From assembly GCA_034766995.1 (NCBI GenBank), contig CM068315.1, positions 8,802,510 through 8,866,509 on the forward strand: a stretch of 64,000 nucleotides of DNA, in the 5' to 3' direction. The notes beneath the pieces were generated by a model, which had not been told where the DNA came from, did not search any database, and worked only from the letters and a program-made list of their open reading frames with translations. The stretch's first letter is position 1; every line of letters begins with the position of its first letter. Below, in pieces: positions 1-11,505 of the stretch. A program made the translations under genes and the position numbers. Source of the DNA: Acanthacorydalis orientalis (lineage: Eukaryota; Arthropoda; Insecta; Megaloptera; Corydalidae).

Positions 1-67
1 AAAATATACAAAAAATATATTTACAACGAAAACGTAATTGTTTAAGCAATGTGTATAATCCTTTGCA

Positions 68-74
<7 letters not shown>

Positions 75-142
<68 letters not shown>
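75..142. repeat. (TA)n microsatellite
   Basis: An almost pure TA tract of about 68 bp. Confidence 0.97.
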
Positions 143-146
<4 letters not shown>

Positions 147-270
147 ATATTTTATATAGTTAATAAAGAAACTAAACAATGAATAGAATGTGAATAGATT
201 AAATTTATTGTCAAATTTTTTTAAAAAAAATATGCTCATAAATAACGATACATTTATTAATTGCATATAC

Positions 271-275
<5 letters not shown>

Positions 276-313
<38 letters not shown>
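276..313. repeat. (TA)n microsatellite
   Basis: TA tract introduced by TGTG. Confidence 0.95.
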
Positions 314-316
<3 letters not shown>

Positions 317-702
317 TAATGAAAAATTTACATTCAATTGTAAAGTTAGTAATACCTACAAAGTATATATTTTACTAATTTTGTTAATTAATGTAGGAAA
401 TATCAATTTAATTATTGAGAATATTTTATGTATATTTTAAATTATGTAAATTATTAAGCTTCAAGTTATTTTGAATATTTTTATTTTTAATTTTTATTAT
501 TTATATGAATATTAAACACATTTTTTACTCTTTATGATTTCATTTATTTGAATTATTTAATTTTTGTAATAGTCATGTTTATATTTTATTTATTTATTTT
601 TCAAACGTCACTGTAGCTGTTTTTATTTAATAAGAATTTCTATGTTTTACCAGAGAAAGCAACTATATTTGATTTAGACAAATATTAATGCTATGTTTAA
701 TA

Positions 703-705
<3 letters not shown>

Positions 706-752
<47 letters not shown>
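706..752. repeat. (TA)n microsatellite
   Basis: Pure TA tract of about 47 bp. Confidence 0.96.
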
Positions 753-754
<2 letters not shown>

Positions 755-1139
755 ATACAATAAAAAATACATTTTTATTTATAATAAAAATCGTTATAAA
801 AATAGTTTTTTTAAGTATAAAAGTAATTTAATTTTTATTTTTTTTTTTAAATTTTAATTTTTTTAAGTATTAATATATTGTCATTTTTATTCGGCACTAC
901 TACAAGAATGCTAAACATAATTATGTAGTTTTTAAATACACAATCGCTGGATGACAATGCTTTGTAGTTAGAGTAGAAAGATGTTAGAAGCAGTTTCATT
1001 TAAATATTTTACCATTTATGGTTCAATCGAATACAATCATCTCAATCCTAATTAATTTTTTGATATGATTCTGAAAATCAATCTATTTTGAAAGGTCTCA
1101 GATCAAGTAGAAATCTAATCATCGTTTATAATAACTGCG

Positions 1140-1560
1140 ACAGCGGTAACTAATGAATTCCTTATTGATGTTTATATTCAGTCCAAGATACACGCGATTC
1201 TTATTTGGCCGTCTTATACGCTGACTTCAAAAGGTCTAGAGATCGTATACCGATTGTGTGATGAAATCTCTTAATCAAGAAGCGAAAGTGTGTGTATGTA
1301 TGTATGTATGGAGGTGTGTGTGTGTGTGTGAGGGTGCTTTCGCCAATTTCCGGTTGGCGTCCGAGTCTGTCTTCGCCATTGTAATTTGTACGTGTCGCAG
1401 ACAACGGAGATCATTAGGAAGTGGCACGGGCGCCTTTTGTACACAGTGCGCGCGCGATGCGAACATTAAACTGACCGCACACGGCCGGCGTTAATGATTA
1501 TGCACTGTGACCCGCGCGTATAACAATTTTGATGGGGTGAGTGACGACAACGTGAGATGA
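1140..1560. other. Less A+T-rich single-copy island
   Basis: Mixed-composition stretch with a TGTATG/TGTGTG run at about 1288-1330. Short open frames exist on both strands, as expected from higher GC, but none has a recognisable domain. It could be conserved intronic DNA; only comparison with a related genome can tell. Confidence 0.4.
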
Positions 1561-1660
1561 GGAATAGCGGCAGTTTGCTGACAGCCCGCATGTTAAAAAA
1601 AGACATGTGTGGAATGTTAATAGCGCTTAGGTCGAGAAAAAATACTCCCTTGTACATACA

Positions 1661-1782
<122 letters not shown>

Positions 1783-2087
1783 AATGCACACACACGCACA
1801 AACTTGTACATATTTATATGAATAACGGGTAAAGGTTTCATGTATTTTATATATATACGTTCTTGTTGTAGTATATTTCAATGTTCATGTTTTCATTTAA
1901 CCTTTTTGTTCGCTTTTAACATGAGATGAGATCATTTTCTACGCAGTGGGTGATTATGGATTTATCTTAAAATGTGTTTCAAAATTGTAGAACATTTAAA
2001 TAATTATCGATTTACACATTATTTATCTAAATAGGTATTTTAAACTGAATAATAAAACGAACAATTTTTATATAGTCACCTTCGATT

Positions 2088-2136
<49 letters not shown>

Positions 2137-2142
2137 AGTGTA
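2088..2142. repeat. Compound (CA)n(TA)n(TG)n microsatellite
   Basis: CA repeats run into TA repeats and then TG repeats, so the tract is nearly self-complementary. Confidence 0.93.
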
Positions 2143-2496
2143 TAATTATATTACAAAACGATTTAAATGAAAAAGACGGAATTTTGCTATAACTACGTCA
2201 AATGAAAGCATTTAAGTTAGGTAGGTTAGATTAAAACATATCAATTTTTGCGTTAATTGCCTTTATGTTAGAGTTTGATGTATATTTTTTTGTGTAAATG
2301 TCTGATAAAATGTGTTGTGTATTTACTAAATGCTTGAAATTCGTAATATTTCATATTTGTTAGATAATATTTTTAAAAATCGATGGAAGTATATTGAAAT
2401 GAAATAATTAAACAAATTTTAGTTCATTTCTAATGAATATATAATTATACTTTTTTAAAATATAAAAGTTATTGTAATTTAATCGTTAGATTTTAA

Positions 2497-3117
2497 CCCT
2501 TTGAAGCCGGGTGTGGATTTAGGAACCCAGTGACGTTTTACAAAGAAATTATGGTCTCAGAGCGCTACATTTTAGATGATATATTTAAAGGTCCCTTATT
2601 TTATTATTCTCCTATAAGTATTTTACGTAGAAATCATATTTGTAAGTATAATTTTATGATTTCGTAGTAATGTTTTTAATAAAGTACTATTGAGAGTTTA
2701 CTAGCAAAAGGAAAATAACTCCGTATTTAGTAAAATAGTTCAACCAAGACTGGAAGCAAAGTTGGCTATAATTAACAACCCTTCGAAGTCGGGTGCAGAT
2801 CTAGAAATCCTCTGATGTTTTCAAAAGAAACTGTCTCGAAGCGCTTTTTTTTTGGATGATATATTTAAAGGTCACCAATCTACTTCTAATGAGATTAAAT
2901 TTTTAAGTCTTTCTTTCATTAGAAAAAAATGATGGTCATACAAAAATCAGAAAAATCGCTGTTTTTTTCATTTGAAACCAATAAAAATTGTGAACTTGAG
3001 AATAAGGTTGAATAATATTTTTTCCACAAAAATTCATCACTGGAAGAACGCGTATAAATAATTAGAGACTACATTCCGCACGTGCATGGCAAAAAATTTA
3101 AAATTCTGTGTGCAGCA
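2497..3117 (+). mobile_element. piggyBac-like non-autonomous repeat, copy 1 (same family as 12902)
   Basis: The left end, CCCTTTGAAGCCGGG, directly follows a TTAA (2493-2496), the piggyBac target. About 100 bp of this end is followed by a 175-bp segment (2602-2776) and then by a second left-end copy starting CCCTTCGAAGTCGGG near 2780. From 2602 to about 3117 the sequence runs parallel to 12727-13245, which ties the two loci together. Homology stops near 3117, where the piggyBac coding remnant of the other copy begins, so this copy is truncated or internally deleted and no right end is visible. Family assignment rests on the TTAA and on the sister copy. Confidence 0.6.
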
Positions 3118-3429
3118 TTTGCATTTTCCATGATATATGAGGTAGATGTGAAATTTCTAATGGCTAATCTGAATTAACATATTTTTTCTTGTGGCCGACA
3201 AATTTGCAATTTTTATTTTGTTTACGATAAAAGAATGGCCAATTAATCGAAAAATATTTGTTAAAAATTTTTTAGCATCTTTTCCTCTCCCCATCACCAA
3301 ATGGATAAATATCATTTGTGTTAAATTTGTGTTATTAAAGTGTAGACAGTAATAAGTAAAATTTCTTCGAAACAATTGTTTTTATTTTTTAATGAAAATT
3401 AAAACTTTAATAAAAATGTTATTCATTAC
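3118..3429. other. Intron sequence flanking exon C
   Basis: A+T-rich; no recognisable feature apart from the splice donor of exon C at its right end. Confidence 0.6.
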
Positions 3430-3616
3430 CTTTGGCTCGTTGTCCGTCGCGTATAACAATATCCGTTGCATCTTCTCGACGCCACATGATGTGCGGCGTT
3501 GGATGACCACGTGCGCGACATCGTAGAACTACCGCACCTCCTTCAGGTACCATCAGATCACTAAGTTGATCGTTATCAACGATATCAGGCGGCACAACGA
3601 CGTTCAACAAGCCCAC
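3430..3616 (-). CDS. DIP/lachesin-type Ig-superfamily protein, exon C (first half of Ig2)
   Basis: This 187-bp exon starts after an AG acceptor (CAACAG before GTGGGC on the minus strand) and ends at a GTAATG donor: 62 codons plus one base, so it leaves in phase 1. The peptide opens with VGLLNVVVPPDI, the linker between Ig1 and Ig2 typical of DIP, lachesin and IgLON proteins. It continues with the Ig2 B strand (VVLRCRARG, first Ig2 cysteine) and the C strand (HIMWRRED, the core tryptophan). The second Ig2 cysteine must be in the next exon, left of this window. DIPs are cell-surface partners of Dpr proteins in synaptic partner choice. I cannot name the paralogue from one and a half domains. Confidence 0.9.
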
Positions 3617-3769
3617 CTGTTGAATCAGACAAGAAAAAACAGATGGTGTTTAATCGAACCGTTCAAAAAATGAAGGATAAACATACTTTTGTCATGTTCT
3701 AATGGTTAATATAAACAGCATGTTATATGATTTAAAAAATTACATGATTCAGTTTATTAAGTTGCTGGC

Positions 3770-4107
3770 GAAATTTCTACAATCTGATGCCCTTTTCACG
3801 CTGATTATTCATACTAGTGATATATTCATACGTTCGTCGAACGGAATGAAAATTGTATAAAACATTCGATTCGTTTAACCCGAAATCTCGAGTCGTGTGG
3901 ATCGTTAAAATAACTTAGATGGAACGACCCAATTCACGGATAGCGAATTTGAACTTTAACGCCATTATTTTTTCTTTTAACTAACAGAAACCTGGAGACT
4001 GTTGCTTTTAATGGCACAATTACGGCGGCAGTTTTTAGACCGACCTCGTCCTCGTCGGCGTCGTCCTCGTTCCGCAATTGTTTCGCTGCTTCTGTAGCGA
4101 CTGTGCA

Positions 4108-4159
<52 letters not shown>

Positions 4160-4600
4160 GTATTTGTATGGTCCGACGCATGAACGAGCGACGGAGGGAC
4201 AACGTTTCGACGACGTCGACGCGAAATAAACGGTTGCCGTGTCGGCAGAAATGAAGTCGTTCCGTAATGTTTATTAGTGCCACTATATACGCGGCCTAAT
4301 TAGTATTACTTGCATTGAAAGCAATTAGTCCGAAATGGAGGGTAATTTCTCGCAAAATTATATCGCCGGAATCATTTTTGCGGCGGTGCTATCTGCGGAC
4401 CGAGATGCCACAGACGCAGATCGGACGCCATTTTGCGTCAACGCGCGGCCAATTTCGCGATGTTCTCCCGTTTTTATTATCTGCAGTTACCGTTTACATA
4501 TATTTGTTTATAATGTCGATTTATTTTTCGATGAATTTTCATAAGTTGTTTAGCTATGCGACAACTGGAACCCCCGTAATAAGCTTTAAATATTATAAAT
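3770..4600. other. Less A+T-rich island near exon C, split by a (TA)n tract
   Basis: Two GC-richer blocks (about 3770-4108 and 4156-4600) flank a TA tract. CpG-containing words such as GTCGTCGTC, GCGGCGG and GCGCGGCC are frequent. Open frames on both strands (for example 4315-4614) carry no known domain. A conserved intronic regulatory region is the likeliest reading, but this is inference. Confidence 0.4.
4111..4155. repeat. (TA)n microsatellite
   Basis: Pure TA tract of about 45 bp inside the island. Confidence 0.96.
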
Positions 4601-4615
4601 TTTATATGAATTAGC

Positions 4616-4650
<35 letters not shown>

Positions 4651-5288
4651 TTGCCAAAAACTTTAGCGATAATACTCTGAAAATTTTCTACACTTGGCGT
4701 TTTGAAGATGATGTCATTGCCATCGAAATACGTTTAAGCAAGAGTGAAATTTTCAACATAAAAACATTATTGGGTTTCGTGGAGGGAAAAAAGAATTAAT
4801 TTGTAAAAATTCAGTGACAAGTTGATTTTTAAATATGTGTACATTTTTATAATATTTCAAATATCTTCATTAAAGTAATCCGTCTCATTCAAAATACACA
4901 AATGTAAACAAGTCTTACACTTTTCGAAATACTCACTGTATTCCTTTTCGCAGAATCGCAATGAAAGTTTTTTACTCTTCTCTTAACTCGGCTGTTAAAT
5001 CACATTTATTTTATTGTTGTTTTGAACTTTGAGAGCAGAAAGCAATCAGTAGGTATTAAAATAAGACGACAATAATGGTCGTGAAAGAATAGTTATTTCA
5101 TTTTTAATCGAACACTGTTATTTAGTCGAAGTATAATACATTGAATATGAATTGTCATGTTGAATATCTATTTCTTTTCAATCCATATATCTGGTTGTTT
5201 TTGAGATTGTTTTTACTATATAAACGCCCTAAAATTTAACAATAATTTTATTCATTTATTTTTCATAAATTTGAAAGATATTTATAAT
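4601..5288. other. Intronic sequence, nothing recognised
   Basis: It has a short TA tract at 4617-4647 and then A+T-rich unique sequence. The stretch after 4648 (GGTTTGCCAAAAACTTT) resembles a transposon end, but no partner end was found. Confidence 0.5.
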
Positions 5289-5777
5289 CAGGTCCGTAGC
5301 GATACCATCATATTTAAGGGGACAAACATATTTTTTGAGGGGAAATTTTTTTTATATCAAATTATTTAACCTTATACCTAGAACCAAATCTTTATGAAAA
5401 AACATCTATTTTAGAAACTTTTATTCTTAAAAAAGAAGTACGATTCATATTATATAATTAGTCAAGTTATTAAAACGCAATAATATATTAAAACAAATTA
5501 TAAGTTTTTAAAATAACAAAAGTTCTTCTCGATTTAACATAATAGTTAAATGTAATTGTAATTTTCGTGTCGTCGGTGGAAACGCGCTCATAGAAACGAT
5601 TTTTTTTCGCACGTAGAAACGTTTTTAATTATCAAGTTTTAAGCCCATTAGGAAGATTCTCCCAATGATTTCCCATGATTTTCAAATCTCTCAAAATCGG
5701 AGATTTTGTGTGGGGGGGGGGAACGAGCAACCAGAAGGACAATGTCTCCTCTGCCACCGTCCTAGACTACGGACCTG
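5289..5777. mobile_element. hAT-type MITE with 8-bp target duplication
   Basis: The ends are the 11-bp inverted repeat CAGGTCCGTAG (5289-5299) and CTACGGACCTG (5767-5777). The element is flanked on both sides by the identical 8-mer TTTATAAT (5281-5288 and 5778-5785), the target-duplication size of hAT transposons. At 489 bp it has no coding remnant I can recognise, so it is non-autonomous. It contains a run of Gs near 5713. The intact duplication and ends suggest a fairly recent insertion. Confidence 0.88.
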
Positions 5778-5785
5778 TTTATAAT

Positions 5786-7762
5786 ACATGGAGTATAATA
5801 AATTTATCATATACACTATCACTAATAAGAAAATAATAGTTAATAATTTACTTTTAATTTTATTTCTCTCTATTACTAAAAATTGTTCTCCATCCACTGT
5901 CCGTGATATTTATTCGTTGTCTGATTGGTTATCAGTCACGTGGTCTGTGTTCTGATTGGTAACTAATAATCTGTAAATTGTAATAAAAATTATGATTTAC
6001 ATTTTATGCGTGTTATTTGTTAAAGGAGCGAGAGAACATTAGTGTGCGGGGAAGAAGCTCCTCCCCGGGAGTTGTCGCGTAGCAATTAAAGAGCTGAGTC
6101 CCCTAGTTTCAATAAAAATAATTTAAATATATAATTTATATATGAAAAAAACAGCACATTGACAATATTAATGACTGTTTGTTTCAATAAGAATTTAAAT
6201 TTAATTTTTATATTTTTTTTTAAATTTCAATAAGAATTTATTTTGCTTCTCTCAAAATTTAAAATAATTTGATTTTTAATAAATTTACATTTTATATTTT
6301 ATTACTTTATATATATATTTATATACATAAACATTAGGTGTAAAAATTATTTTTGGGTCTGTAAGTTGAATCACTAATAACTCTGTTTTAAATTAAAATA
6401 TTTTCTTGTTGTTTCAGACTTTTGAAGTGTCAACCATAACATTTAAAAGCACTCTATATCTTGACCAAGCAGTTGGTATAACCACACAAAATAGGAGTGA
6501 ACACGATGGCGTCCGAAAAGTAGCACCTTAGCTGCTTTGCAATTGAAAAGCATTGCACGCTTTTCGCATTCCAGTTGAAAAAGTGCTGCTAAATCCGCGG
6601 AAATGATTTGTTCAGCTTTTGAGGAAGGTGTTGTGATGCATAAAACATGCAAAAAATGTTAAATTAGTAAAAGAAGTCTGAAGATGCATTACAACTTCAT
6701 CGACTCACAGCAGTCATTTTTTTTCAATAAGGAATTCGTCAGTTACCCGATAAATTGAGCAACGTTATATAAAACAAGTGGGGATATTTTAAACATTGAA
6801 ATACATTTAATTTTTCTGTAAACATTCATTTTCTATAAAAAAGATGCCGAATTAATTTATACACTTAATATATATATATATATAATATTAATTGATAACT
6901 ATATGTAATACTTTCAATTTATTTAAATATCAGGAGGAAATTAAAAATATATATATTAATATAATTATTTTGAAAAGATATGAAAATATATACATTTATT
7001 ATGAAATTGAATATGAATGGAAATTTGAATTTTTGAATATTTTTGTCGGAACTGATTAACATTTAAGTTATTTTTAGTATCATATAAATGTATATATATA
7101 CAATATTAGTTATATATATATATATATATATAGATGTAGATAATTCAATAAAAATTTGTAGGTATATTTCAAATTGTACTTATATTTTTTGTGTATTTAA
7201 TGTGATGTTAGTATAAACAGAAATAAACGATCTACCAACAATTCATTATGTAAATTGTTGGTATTTAAATTCATTTGTAGTCAACATTGATAATTAGCAA
7301 ATGCAGTGAGTAGTAATTTAACTGTTCTATACTAAGGGCGTTTATCGAAAATGAAAATTTACGGTTAGTTATAAAATCTTTTTTTTTAATTTATAGCCAA
7401 TTAGTTTACCATTCATGTTTTACAAATGAATCAATACCCTAAACAACACAAAATTTTTGTTTTGAGAGTGCATAATTGCTTATTTCATATTTTGATACGT
7501 TTAGGATTATGATACATTTGGATTTTTTGACAGAAACAAATGCTAATCAAATTATAAAAAAATATTGGACAGTATGTTAAACAAAATTTTAAAGCTTGGA
7601 GTATTATTTCAATAATTTGTGAAAATGAATAGACAAATTTCAAAACTATAACTTTTAATTATTGATACGTTCATAAAGATTATATTTTATATGTTAATTT
7701 CTTGGTGATAATTACGATGTATAAGTTTAATTAATTATTGCAGAAAATACAAGGTGTATTAA
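5786..7762. other. Intronic sequence with a possible TE remnant
   Basis: Positions 5915-5965 contain the word TCTGATTGGT twice in direct orientation (inverted CCAAT-like cores). Around 6040-6105 there is a GC-rich GGGGAAGAAGCTCCTCCCC near-hairpin that may be another hAT fragment. Positions 6440-6700 are more balanced in composition with a 69-codon minus frame of unknown meaning. The rest is A+T-rich. Confidence 0.4.
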
Positions 7763-7801
7763 ATATATATATATATATATATATCTATATATATCTATAT
7801 A

Positions 7802-7851
<50 letters not shown>
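7763..7851. repeat. (TA)n microsatellite with TATC interruptions
   Basis: TA tract of about 89 bp with three C-containing interruptions in its left half. Confidence 0.95.
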
Positions 7852-7853
<2 letters not shown>

Positions 7854-8454
7854 AACGTATACATTCATGAATAATTTGTCAACTGGCTCATTAAAAAAAA
7901 CTCACTGTACTGTATAATTTGTTGTCTTTAAATCGAGCATTTAGTTTTTCTCTGTAGAAAAAGTAACAACAGATTTTATAAACTTCACTAGTTCAGTTAA
8001 TATTGTACAAATTCTAATGCTAAAATTCCTCATTTATAAGTCGGCAGAACGAAAATCAGTGAACTGTTAACGGACGACGTTAAAAAGCGAGTGTTAAAAA
8101 TGCAAATGGTTTTCCTCTTGTTTTATTTTTTTTTTTAAAAAAAAAGTCAAGAGAGAAAAGAGGACATGGATTTAAATTTAAATTGTGACTGTCGGTCAAA
8201 ATTACAATGAAAACAGTCATTGTCGTAGTTCTAGTTAAATACTCAATTCTATATATTAAATTTATTACGAAATAATTATTCCAGACATGCTTTTCAACAT
8301 TGCAGTTACTTCTGTATACAGTGTTTGCCCGGAATAAGTTTTTTAAGCCTGTTTTTATAAGTTATTTCTGTAATTATGTCGTATTCGTCCGCTTCTTGAC
8401 TTTTATGTCTGCGTAACAGTATTTTTATACTTTACTACATACTCATATAAGCAC

Positions 8455-8455
<1 letters not shown>

Positions 8456-8501
<46 letters not shown>
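8456..8501. repeat. (TA)n microsatellite
   Basis: Pure TA tract of about 46 bp. Confidence 0.96.
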
Positions 8502-8504
<3 letters not shown>

Positions 8505-9445
8505 AATTATCAAACAAGAATATAACTTATAGAAAGAAGATTTTTTTAATATCACATTAATTTCTTAAAATATTCATATCTTTAAACCATTTTAATATTA
8601 ATAATACTAAGTAAAATTAATAAAATATAATTCATACCAGTGGCGCGTTATCCTGTGGGCAAAAAAGGGAAATTGTCTGGGACCTCCACCAATAGGGAAA
8701 CTCCAAACCAATCTCTTATAAACTCATTATTGTAGTACAACACTGTATATGGGGCCCTCTAATTCAAATTTTCTTGAGCCCCATGAAAGGCCCAATTGCA
8801 AAAAAGTTTATTTCATTACAATAAAAATATTTATTTGATTTCATTTAATTTTTTTAAAATATGTATTGTATTATAAATGTAAGCCCGGTTGCTAATTTTA
8901 TATTTCTGATAATTGCTTGCCATTTTTCGAAAAAAATATATTTTTATCGATGATATTTTTTATTTATTTCCACTTTTTTTAGAAAATTATCATTTATTTG
9001 ATTCGTAGTTCTAAATTGGCAGGATACACATACATAAAATAATTTATCTTTTATTTTTTTCGGCATATTCTGTTTTCAAATATTTAATTATTTTATGATT
9101 ATATTTTATTAATAGTAGTTAAGTTGTCCGAAGACTAAGCACTGAAGTAATACATGTTTCTTCTAATAATTGTACATTTTGTATCATTTTTATTATATTT
9201 TCTAAGAAAATATATTTATCTACTATTTATATTTCTATTTATTTAATCATACCGGGGGTTATATCATCCATTCAATTATTGACTCTTATTTTAAACTTTT
9301 TTAGAATACATATTTTTTTCATTTTCAGAACATTTTTTGGATATGTTTTTCAATTTATTTAGTATAGAGTTTAATTCAATAACAACTTACTATGTTATTA
9401 TAAGATCATCTGAAAATTCGAAGTTGTTTAATATTTGACTATTAA
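8502..9445. other. A+T-rich intron with a possible hAT fragment
   Basis: At 8639 the sequence CAGTGGCGCGTTATCC, followed by GGG/CCC-rich DNA to about 8810, looks like one end of a hAT element. I found no matching right end or 8-bp duplication. The remainder is A+T-rich and featureless. Confidence 0.35.
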
Positions 9446-10049
9446 CCCTTTGCACTCCTTTGGCTCTGCTACGGGGATACTCATTATATATTCCAAAAAT
9501 CCGTTGACTTCGCTATAAGGACATGCGCAATTATTGCGCGTTATTGCTTTTTGAGAAAATCAATTATATGGTGGCGGACATTTTTCTTTTGGCGAATGAA
9601 AATATCTGTTACCAATTCATACATTCTCTATAAAAATGTAAAACTCCACTGACACACTTGAAATATCAAAAATTCATAACCGATCAACTAACAGAAAATT
9701 TTCGCCAGGAGAGAACAATAACTCCTACTTCTATCTCTGAAACTAGGTTAAATTGAATGCTTCACATAATGAGAAAAGATGAAAAGAGGGATTGTGTTGT
9801 ATGTTCCAAGAGAAAGGAAAAGAGCAGGAGACGTCAAACGAATGATTACTGCGATACTTGTCTAAATAAACCCAGAATGCATATGTGATACTGTTTCCAG
9901 AGGTGCTGTATTTACAAGATAAATAGATTCATAAGCACTTATAATTTTTTCCTTTCAAAACAAAACTTTCCTTTTCCAAAAGAGTTACTGCAAAAGAGTA
10001 CCGGAATTACTGATCGATAGTAACAAAAAAATGTTCAGAGTGCAAAGGG
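9446..10049 (+). mobile_element. piggyBac non-autonomous element (604 bp)
   Basis: Perfect inverted ends CCCTTTGCACTC (9446-9457) and GAGTGCAAAGGG (10038-10049) are each flanked by TTAA (9442-9445 and 10050-10053), the exact piggyBac target duplication. Inside, on the plus strand, is the cysteine-rich C-terminal tail of a piggyBac transposase (9769-9888). The element is therefore an internally deleted derivative that kept its 3' end, not an unrelated MITE. A full-length parent would be well over 2 kb. Confidence 0.92.
9769..9888 (+). pseudogene. piggyBac transposase C-terminal cysteine-rich tail (remnant)
   Basis: 39 codons from ATG to TGA read MRKDEKRDCVVCSKRKEKSR, continuing to a YCDTC motif. 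The C-x2-C (DCVVC) followed by C-x2-C (YCDTC) and downstream Cys/His is the zinc-binding tail that ends piggyBac transposases. After the stop a shifted frame still reads like the continuation (CFQRCC). The catalytic DDE core is absent, so it cannot transpose. Confidence 0.82.
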
Positions 10050-10184
10050 TTAATATTAGTGCTCAAACTCTTAAGTAAATTATTTGAAAATATTTTCTAA
10101 TACTACTATAAACAATACAGTTCTCAAATTCTGGAAAAGTTCACTTTCGTAAATGAATTCTTTTTTCATCCCAACAACCATACA

Positions 10185-10357
10185 TTTGATTCAGTAAGGA
10201 AAATAACTTTACTAACATTTAGTAGTTTAAACAATATCAATCTTTACATATAAAAATCAAACATGACACATTTAAAATCAAGCTTGTAAATATGTTATTC
10301 TTCACTGAAAAAGTTCTTGTGTCAACTACTAAAATAAATTTAATCTTAAAATATTTC
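10185..10357 (+). repeat. Inverted repeat arm 1 (pairs with 11274-11449)
   Basis: A stretch of about 175 bp that reads, on the other strand, like 11274-11449, at very roughly 80% identity by eye. Shared words include AAGTTCTTG, CAACTACTAAAA and AATCTTAAAATATTT. The arms enclose about 0.9 kb. Confidence 0.82.
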
Positions 10358-10779
10358 TAAATATTATCGAATAAGAAAATGGTCAAAAATGTTTAATAAA
10401 TTATTATTTTATTATTAATCATTTTTGATTGTTATTTATGTATTTTTGAGAAAATAATATCATATTCAGAGCACCAAGGTACTGTAAAATCTACAAGAAA
10501 GATTTTTCTGTACGCTGCTGTCTGATTATGATCAATATGAAAGGTTAGCACATCATGTTAATACATAAAAAACGGTTGCGAATTGAAATTTGTCAAGTGC
10601 GATTTGTGCGTATAATGTGTATAATAACTCATGTGTATAATAACTCATGGAATAAATATATAAAAAGATAAAATCTTACTTCACTTGAATTCGTGTCGTG
10701 ATCAAGTCGATTATGATTCAAAAATGAATAAATTGACAATTAAACGATAACAGGTGCTTTTAAAAATTAGACTTTTAGA

Positions 10780-11230
10780 TATCATCTGGAAGCAAGCTAG
10801 TGCTGAAACGCATTAATACGTTGTAGTCCGGAGACGACGTCCTTTGGCAAGCGCCATTAGCGTGGTTCACGAATACGGTCGTGCACGCTAGAGGATTAGT
10901 GTTTATGGCCGGTAATATTAATGTCAAATAATATCCACATGTTACCGCATCGTGTACAGTTAAACGCAGTCGGTAACGTTTCGTATACCTATTGCTAATT
11001 ATATCTATTATTAAAACTTTCGTGAATTATTTAATTGCACGTGGATGCAAACAATCGCGTTTCACAGACGGTCTGTAATACATTTAAGTTTCCCAATTAC
11101 GCACTAAAGAGATACATGTGTTCACCGGTATGGTTACGGATTACTTATACCTTTCTGTGTGGTCGCTTATGCGTAGACAGGATGGTCTCATGAAACAGAC
11201 AGGCGATACGAGATAGAAAAACATGTCTGG
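10780..11230. other. Less A+T-rich island inside the inverted repeat
   Basis: Single-copy-looking DNA with CpG-containing words (CGGAGACGACGTCC, GTTACCGCATCG) and homeodomain-like TAATTA/TAATTG cores. No open frame of interest. It may be a conserved non-coding element. Confidence 0.4.
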
Positions 11231-11273
11231 AAATTTATATGAAATTCGCATTTTTTTTCATTCGAGAATGTTT

Positions 11274-11449
11274 GGAAATATTTTAAGATTAATGTTCTTT
11301 TAGTAGTTGAAACAAGAACTTTTTCGGTAGAAAACAATATATTTTACAAGCTTGATTTCAAATATGTCATGTTTGATTCTTCATACGTAAAGATTGATAT
11401 TAATTAAACTACTGAATATTAATAATGCTATTTTTCTTACTGAATCAAA
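11274..11449 (-). repeat. Inverted repeat arm 2 (pairs with 10185-10357)
   Basis: Reverse-complement partner of arm 1. It runs from GGAAATATTTTAAG to TGAATCAAAA, immediately left of a TA tract and a mariner insertion. Confidence 0.82.
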
Positions 11450-11505
11450 AACTAATATTTTCGTTTATAATACATTATATATATATATATATATATATAT
11501 ACATA

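Noticed and set aside
1201..1494. Overlapping open frames on both strands with HTHTH/CVCMY runs
   Set aside because: They come from TG/CA repeats and a GC-richer stretch; open on both strands, no domain.
3430..3616. Assigning a specific DIP paralogue or IgLON name
   Set aside because: Only one and a half Ig domains are present, and no comparison could be run to separate paralogues.
4315..4614. 99-codon plus frame in the island near exon C
   Set aside because: No domain, another frame is open over the same bases, and it is antisense to the host gene inside its intron.
4648..4800. GGTTTGCCAAAAACTTTAGCG as a transposon end
   Set aside because: No inverted partner within the window.
8639..8810. 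Possible hAT element starting CAGTGGCGCG
   Set aside because: No matching right end and no 8-bp duplication could be found, so it is only mentioned as a fragment.
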